From Hyphochytrium catenoides (lineage: Eukaryota > Sar > Hyphochytriomycetes > Hyphochytriales > Hyphochytriaceae): DNA of 10,680 bases. The notes under the pieces were generated by a model. The model was not told the origin of the DNA. It searched no databases and saw only the letters and a list, made by a program, of their open reading frames with translations. This document shows positions 7,501 to 10,680 of the stretch, piece by piece. How positions within the stretch are numbered: the stretch's first letter is position 1; each line of letters starts with the position of its first letter. The DNA lies in the NCBI GenBank assembly GCA_900088475.1, contig FLMG01001658.1, forward strand, positions 1 through 10,680. The letters are read 5' to 3'. Position numbers and translations under genes: made by a program.

Positions 7501-9953
7501 CCCGTTAACCCTGTGACTACAAAGGTTTCCTCTGTTACGTCCCAAGCAGTAGTGGAGACAAAATCCTCTACCGCCCCACCTACGTCTGTGTCAACATCTA
7601 CATTGCCCACATCACAACCCAGCAAAAAGCCTGCCAACTTAGTCTCTGGGCTCCACTCCTTCGCTTCTCTCGTCACCAGCAAGAGCGCCGCCCTATCGTC
7701 GTCTTCCACCTCTACTAATCCTGGTGTATCCTCCTCAGCCAGGGCAGCGCCTCATGTAAGAGCGCACTGATTCCTTAGAATTGACCTTGCCTCTTTGTCC
7801 CTTCCGGCTGCCTTTCCCTTTCTTCTCTTCCGTTATTCTCGAAGACATGGCGCCTCTCTCTCTTACCTCTCTCTATCTTCTCGAAGTCACGATAACTTCT
7901 CTTGTTTCTTTCTCTTTATTCGCAGACCGTCTTTGCTTCCTTTCTCTCTGATCTATAATCGCACCAAGCCCCTTCTATGAGTCCTCCCTCTGGCTCTTAT
8001 TGCACTGTGTGCAGCCACTAGACTCATCGCTACCGATTTTATCTAGGTGGAAGCGCTGAAATTGGCAGAGGCGTCAAAACGAGCCCAAGAGAAGCGTGAG
8101 GAGGAACGAAGACGGAAGAAGGAAGAGCTTCTCAAGAAGTATGAGGTGAGAGCCAGCCTTTCTCAGCTCTGGCGTCTCTTATCTGTCAGTTTATCATGGA
8201 TCTTCTTCCCTTATTAGGAGGAGAGAAAGGCGGAAGAGAGTCGCCGTCTTGATGGCCTCACTCAGCAAAGGGAGCAGAAGCGGAAAGACGAGCTTTCGCT
8301 TCTTGAGAAGGCCAAGCTCAAGGTAGAATTTGAGCAACTCTTACCCACTCTCGTGCCTTCCACACAACTCCATCAGCTCTGCTAAGGGCTCTGTGTTGCT
8401 ACAGAAAGAGAAGGAGATGGCTGAGAAGAAGAGGAAAGAGCAAGAGGCCGCAGCTCGGAGGGAGCAATGGAAGCAGCAGCAGGAGGAAGAGGAACGGCAG
8501 AAACGGCTGCTCCTAGAAGAGAAGGAGAAGCTAAGACAAGAGAGATTAGAGCAGGTACGCGGGACTAGCACCGTCTTCCTGTGCTCGACATGTTCTCAAA
8601 TCGGCCTTCAGGAGAGAAGGAGGAAAGAGAGGGAAGAGGAAGAAAAGCGGCGAAAGGTGATTCATCAGATGGAGGAAGCGGAGAGGTAAGACAGAGAGCA
8701 AACATTTCGACTGCGCTAACAATATTTTCTATCTATCCTTCTTCATCTTCCGTCTCTTTGCCTTCTTTACCTTTGTCTGGACTGACCGTGTGCCTTCAAA
8801 GGAGGAGGGCAGAGCAAGAGAACCAGGGTGCGGTGGATATCAATAAGCCCAAACAGCAGACACCGGTTGTCCTTCACTCGTCCGGGCCGTTGGCCCCTAT
8901 AACAAACAAGCTTCCTACTCCTCCTGCCCCAGCCAAGCAGAAGCCTGCAGTGGACATTCAGGTGGCAAAAAGAATCTCTCTCTTCCCAATATTTCCCTCT
9001 TGTCCCGCGCTTTGCTTCTCCTCTCGATCCAATGGCATAGAAATTACCTCTTGCTGAGCGTTGCACCGCCCACATGAAGGGAGGACAAGCCTGATAGTCT
9101 TCCGCATTTTATATCTCGATCTCCTCCTCTAGTACGTTCTGTTCACTTATTCTTCTCGCGTTGCATCTTCAACAGAGCAAGCCTCCACTCTCTCATGCAA
9201 TGAAGCCTTCAAGTCACAATGAGGACAACTACGAGATGTCCGATAGAGGAGAATCCAGGTGAAGGCCTACAGCCATTCTTCCTCTTTGTGGACGCTACAT
9301 GCCTTGGCGTACTTGATGCCTCTCTGTCTCTGTGTCTATATATGCTCATTCTTATCTCTCGCTTTTATTGTCTTCCGCAATGGTCATAGAGTCTTCTCAT
9401 CTTTGCTCCAAGCTATGCGATAACCCTTTGTACCCTCCCTTGGACCAATCTAACTTCCTCACTCGTTTCTTCTCCGGCAGCTCCAGTGAGGAAGATTCTG
9501 ACGAGGAGTCCTCTAGCAAACCCAAGAAGAAGATTCCCACCTGGGCACAGCCCGCCCATCTACAGCATACCCTGGAGCACCAGTACACTGTCGATCCCGA
9601 CCAGATCTTCTATGAAGTGAACAGCTGTGATTTAGAAGGTAATTGGCCACGCATCTTACACTGGAGTTTCTTCCTCCTCCTTCGCCGTGTTGACTGCCAC
9701 TGCTCACGACCTATGTCTCTACAATCTGCGCGGTGGTCTCTTATGTTGCGTAGCCTTTGTCTTTTGGTTTCTTATCCTACTCTGATTCTAATTCGTCTCT
9801 CTTGAACTATGGGCTAACCTACCTCTGTGAGCAGAGATCTTCAACGCCAAGAAAAAGCGCTTCACTCGCCGTGGAAGCAGTGGCAACTGGATCCCTGACC
9901 GTCTTACAACGCGTGAGAAGGTTCAGTATAGAAGGGACATGGGGTTTGCATGA
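4369..9953 (+). CDS. INCENP-like chromosomal passenger scaffold with a SAP domain (17 exons)
   Basis: Proposed exons: 4369-4535, 4765-4906, 5085-5216, 5426-5980, 6139-6217, 6417-6772, 6975-7166, 7273-7344, 7474-7755, 8047-8145, 8218-8322, 8405-8554, 8612-8685, 8802-8961, 9176-9258, 9481-9638, 9835-9953. They total 2925 bases, an unbroken 974-residue frame ending in TGA, close to animal INCENP in length. The start ATG has A at -3 and G at +4, with an in-frame TGA two codons upstream. Domain order: N-terminal helix (about 13-55), basic/Ser patches, SAP (169-203), acidic linker, Ser/Pro-rich regions, charged helix (about 474-565 and 660-802), acidic Ser cluster, IN-box (901-960). By homology the N-terminus would bind Survivin and Borealin partners and the IN-box an Aurora B-type kinase, in the chromosomal passenger complex at centromeres and the spindle midzone. 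Many SP/TP sites suggest mitotic kinase control. The least certain borders are the acceptors at 4764, 5425 and 7467/7473. The INCENP call is firm; individual junctions are hand-made. Confidence 0.92.
4930..4977 (+). repeat. CT microsatellite in INCENP intron 2
   Basis: 48 uninterrupted pyrimidines, mostly CT with CC and TT breaks, lie inside intron 4907-5084. On the transcript this is a long pyrimidine tract, but it ends more than 100 bases before the acceptor at 5084. It is therefore probably a simple-repeat expansion, not the splice-site tract itself. Confidence 0.9.
5489..5593 (+). other. SAP domain within the INCENP-like protein
   Basis: Residues 169-203 of the spliced protein fit the SAP pattern: hydrophobic-x-DLKKAL, then the turn ERGLKTSGLK, then a second helix AALAARLEEAV. 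The hallmark residues of the family are all present: L177, L181, R184-G185-L186, S189-G190, K192, L195 and R198-L199. SAP domains bind DNA, classically AT-rich scaffold-attachment regions, and are known from PIAS SUMO ligases, SAF-A and others. The domain lies wholly within exon 4, upstream of an acidic E/D-rich linker. It is read in the same frame as the rest of the exon, so it is not a fusion artefact of my splicing. DNA binding in this protein is inferred. Confidence 0.88.
6419..6460 (+). other. short hydrophobic motif, copy 1 (exon 6)
   Basis: Residues 360-373 read LMVQGLQSSLKILT, a hydrophobic island at the beginning of an otherwise Ser/Pro/Lys-rich low-complexity exon. Five positions (V362, G364, L365, S367, T373) recur at identical spacing in a second island in exon 9. 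It could be a docking peptide. I do not recognise it as a named motif. Confidence 0.45.
6975..8685 (+). other. E/K/R-rich helical region in many small exons
   Basis: Exons 7, 8 and 10-13 encode runs dominated by Glu, Lys and Arg with regular Leu/Ala spacing, for example REQWKQQQEEEERQKRLLLE in exon 12. This matches the long central helix of INCENP, a stable single alpha helix or coiled coil involved in microtubule association and in separating centromere targeting from the kinase-binding end. The helix is interrupted by a short Ser/Thr-Pro loop in exon 7 and by exon 9 (residues 566-659), which is almost entirely Ser/Thr/Pro. Exons 10-13 then give about 140 residues of nearly continuous charged helix. 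Introns here are short (57-129 bases, except 7756-8046). Confidence 0.82.
7636..7677 (+). other. short hydrophobic motif, copy 2 (exon 9)
   Basis: Residues 620-633 read NLVSGLHSFASLVT. They share V, G, L, S and T at the same spacing with residues 360-373 in exon 6. It is the only hydrophobic stretch in a 94-residue Ser/Thr/Pro-rich exon, which suggests selection for binding something. The partner is unknown. Confidence 0.45.
9533..9953 (+). other. IN-box (Aurora-kinase-binding domain) and C-terminus
   Basis: Spliced residues 901-974 come from exon 16 and exon 17, with intron 9639-9834 splitting the DLE|E codon. The diagnostic pieces are IPTWA (901-905), the helix with HQY, the DLEEIF block (933-938), a basic stretch KKKRFTRR (941-948), GSS (949-951), and a tryptophan at 954. 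Human INCENP has the same order: IPTWA, HQYY, DLEDIF, KRTSS, W. The segment wraps the small lobe of Aurora B, and phosphorylation of the two serines boosts kinase activity. Just before it is an acidic Ser cluster (SSSEEDSDEESSS), as in other INCENPs. A further 20 or so residues ending RRDMGFA follow the box. Confidence 0.95.
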
Positions 9954-10464
9954 GCGCCCCTCTGTACGGATATTTACTAACTATAAGCAACTCAACTATT
10001 GCGCTCTATTCCGCAACCTACCTTCTTCGGGGAAAGCTAGTTTCTCTACAAGTAGTAGTTTCTAGCTCTATAAGACCCCTAAGCTCTTCCATTTTGCGCG
10101 GGCGATGTTGGCATCAACCAGCGCGGCAGATGCGCTTCGCCACCATAATTAAGACTATGCCTGGCTAACAGGTACCAGTTCTTATAGCACGCTGCCCATT
10201 CCTCACCTTGAGCTGACTTGTGGTATCATCTGGACAATCCAGAAGTCCATAAATACGCTGCAGCACTTCCTTACCTCTTCTGTCGGAGAAGGTTTTCGTC
10301 TCACATTCCTTGAAATGGCCAGATGACCGCTTCTATTTAGGCTTTTTCAAGATGAATCAAACAGCAGCCAGCAGGTGCATGTCCCGGAGAGCCCCTAGTA
10401 GATGTAGGATAGACGCGAAAAGACGGAAGATGGACTAAAGTCGGCAAGGAAGACCTCGCAATAA

Positions 10465-10484
10465 GAGTGATAGACCAGTCACTC
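10465..10484. repeat. short inverted repeat
   Basis: GAGTGA and TCACTC, six-base arms around an eight-base loop (TAGACCAG), could form a small hairpin. There is no poly-T run or other context to give it a role, and chance is a fair explanation. It lies 35 bases before a second, better inverted repeat. Confidence 0.4.
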
Positions 10485-10519
10485 ATCGGAGCCGAAAGGG
10501 CCAGAGTCCTTTGAAGTAT

Positions 10520-10535
10520 GCCCTACGAGTAGGGC
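10520..10535. repeat. GC-rich perfect inverted repeat
   Basis: GCCCTAC, GA, GTAGGGC: seven-base arms match perfectly across a two-base centre. It is near-palindromic, so it could be a dimeric protein-binding site. A hairpin would need a larger loop, since two bases are too few, leaving about six paired bases. It lies more than 550 bases beyond the INCENP stop, in unassigned DNA. Confidence 0.5.
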
Positions 10536-10680
10536 CCCAGCATGCAGTCCTCCTATCACACCCGCCGCCTGAGCAGCAGACTTTCATGAGTGTGACTTGC
10601 TCTCCAGGTCTTCACCAAGAGCTGAGAGCTCAATAATGACGTCTGTCAATAGAGGACAACAGAAAGCGTACTGTACCTCA

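Larger units (their letters stand above)
9954..10680. other. 3' flanking region, no supported gene
   Basis: This holds the presumed 3' untranslated region of the INCENP-like gene and then unassigned DNA. I see no clear polyadenylation signal. No frame of convincing length or composition exists on either strand. A minus-strand frame open from the window edge (10679) to a stop at 10586-10584 encodes 31 residues and might be the C-terminal end of a converging gene, but the length is well within chance. Two small inverted repeats (10465-10484 and 10520-10535) are noted separately. Confidence 0.55.

Noticed and set aside
8657-8685. Earlier donor AAG|GTGATT in exon 13
   Set aside because: It would leave phase 0, and the next acceptor at 8801 needs phase 2. 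The donor AG|GTAAGA at 8686 fits both consensus and phase.
1-10680. CRISPR array, insertion sequence, phage or bacterial defence genes
   Set aside because: No regularly spaced repeats, transposase or prokaryotic gene pattern; spliced eukaryotic genes fill the window.

Overview
This is a stretch of eukaryotic nuclear DNA. Both genes I can support are on the + strand and are broken by GT..AG introns, mostly about 60 to 300 bases long and pyrimidine-rich. Simple GA or CT tracts sit in the flanks and introns. There is no operon structure, ribosome binding site or prokaryotic signature. The intron density and the gene types suggest a protist or alga, perhaps of the stramenopile kind, but nothing here fixes the lineage and I hold that loosely.

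Layout: 1-1152 is flanking DNA with a long purine tract (642-806). 1153-2823 is a gene in three or four exons for a membrane enzyme of the fatty acid hydroxylase / sterol desaturase superfamily, with all its histidine clusters in place. 2824-4368 is intergenic, with a small repeat cluster and a second GA-rich tract. 4369-9953 is a gene that I could join by hand from 17 exons into one uninterrupted frame of 974 codons plus a stop. 9954-10680 is flanking DNA with two small inverted repeats.

The large gene is the centrepiece. Its last two exons encode a clear IN-box, the Aurora-kinase-binding and -activating domain of INCENP. Its first exon encodes a short helix resembling the Survivin/Borealin-binding N-terminus of INCENP. 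The middle is E/K/R-rich predicted helix, as in INCENP. It is therefore very probably the scaffold of the chromosomal passenger complex. It also carries a well-formed SAP domain (a putative DNA-binding helix-extension-helix) at about residues 169-203, which animal and yeast INCENP lack. I infer a scaffold that touches DNA directly.

The two genes show no obvious functional link (membrane lipid hydroxylation or desaturation versus chromosome segregation) and are simply neighbours in the same orientation. All exon borders were read by eye from splice-site consensus and frame continuity. They are not confirmed by transcript data.
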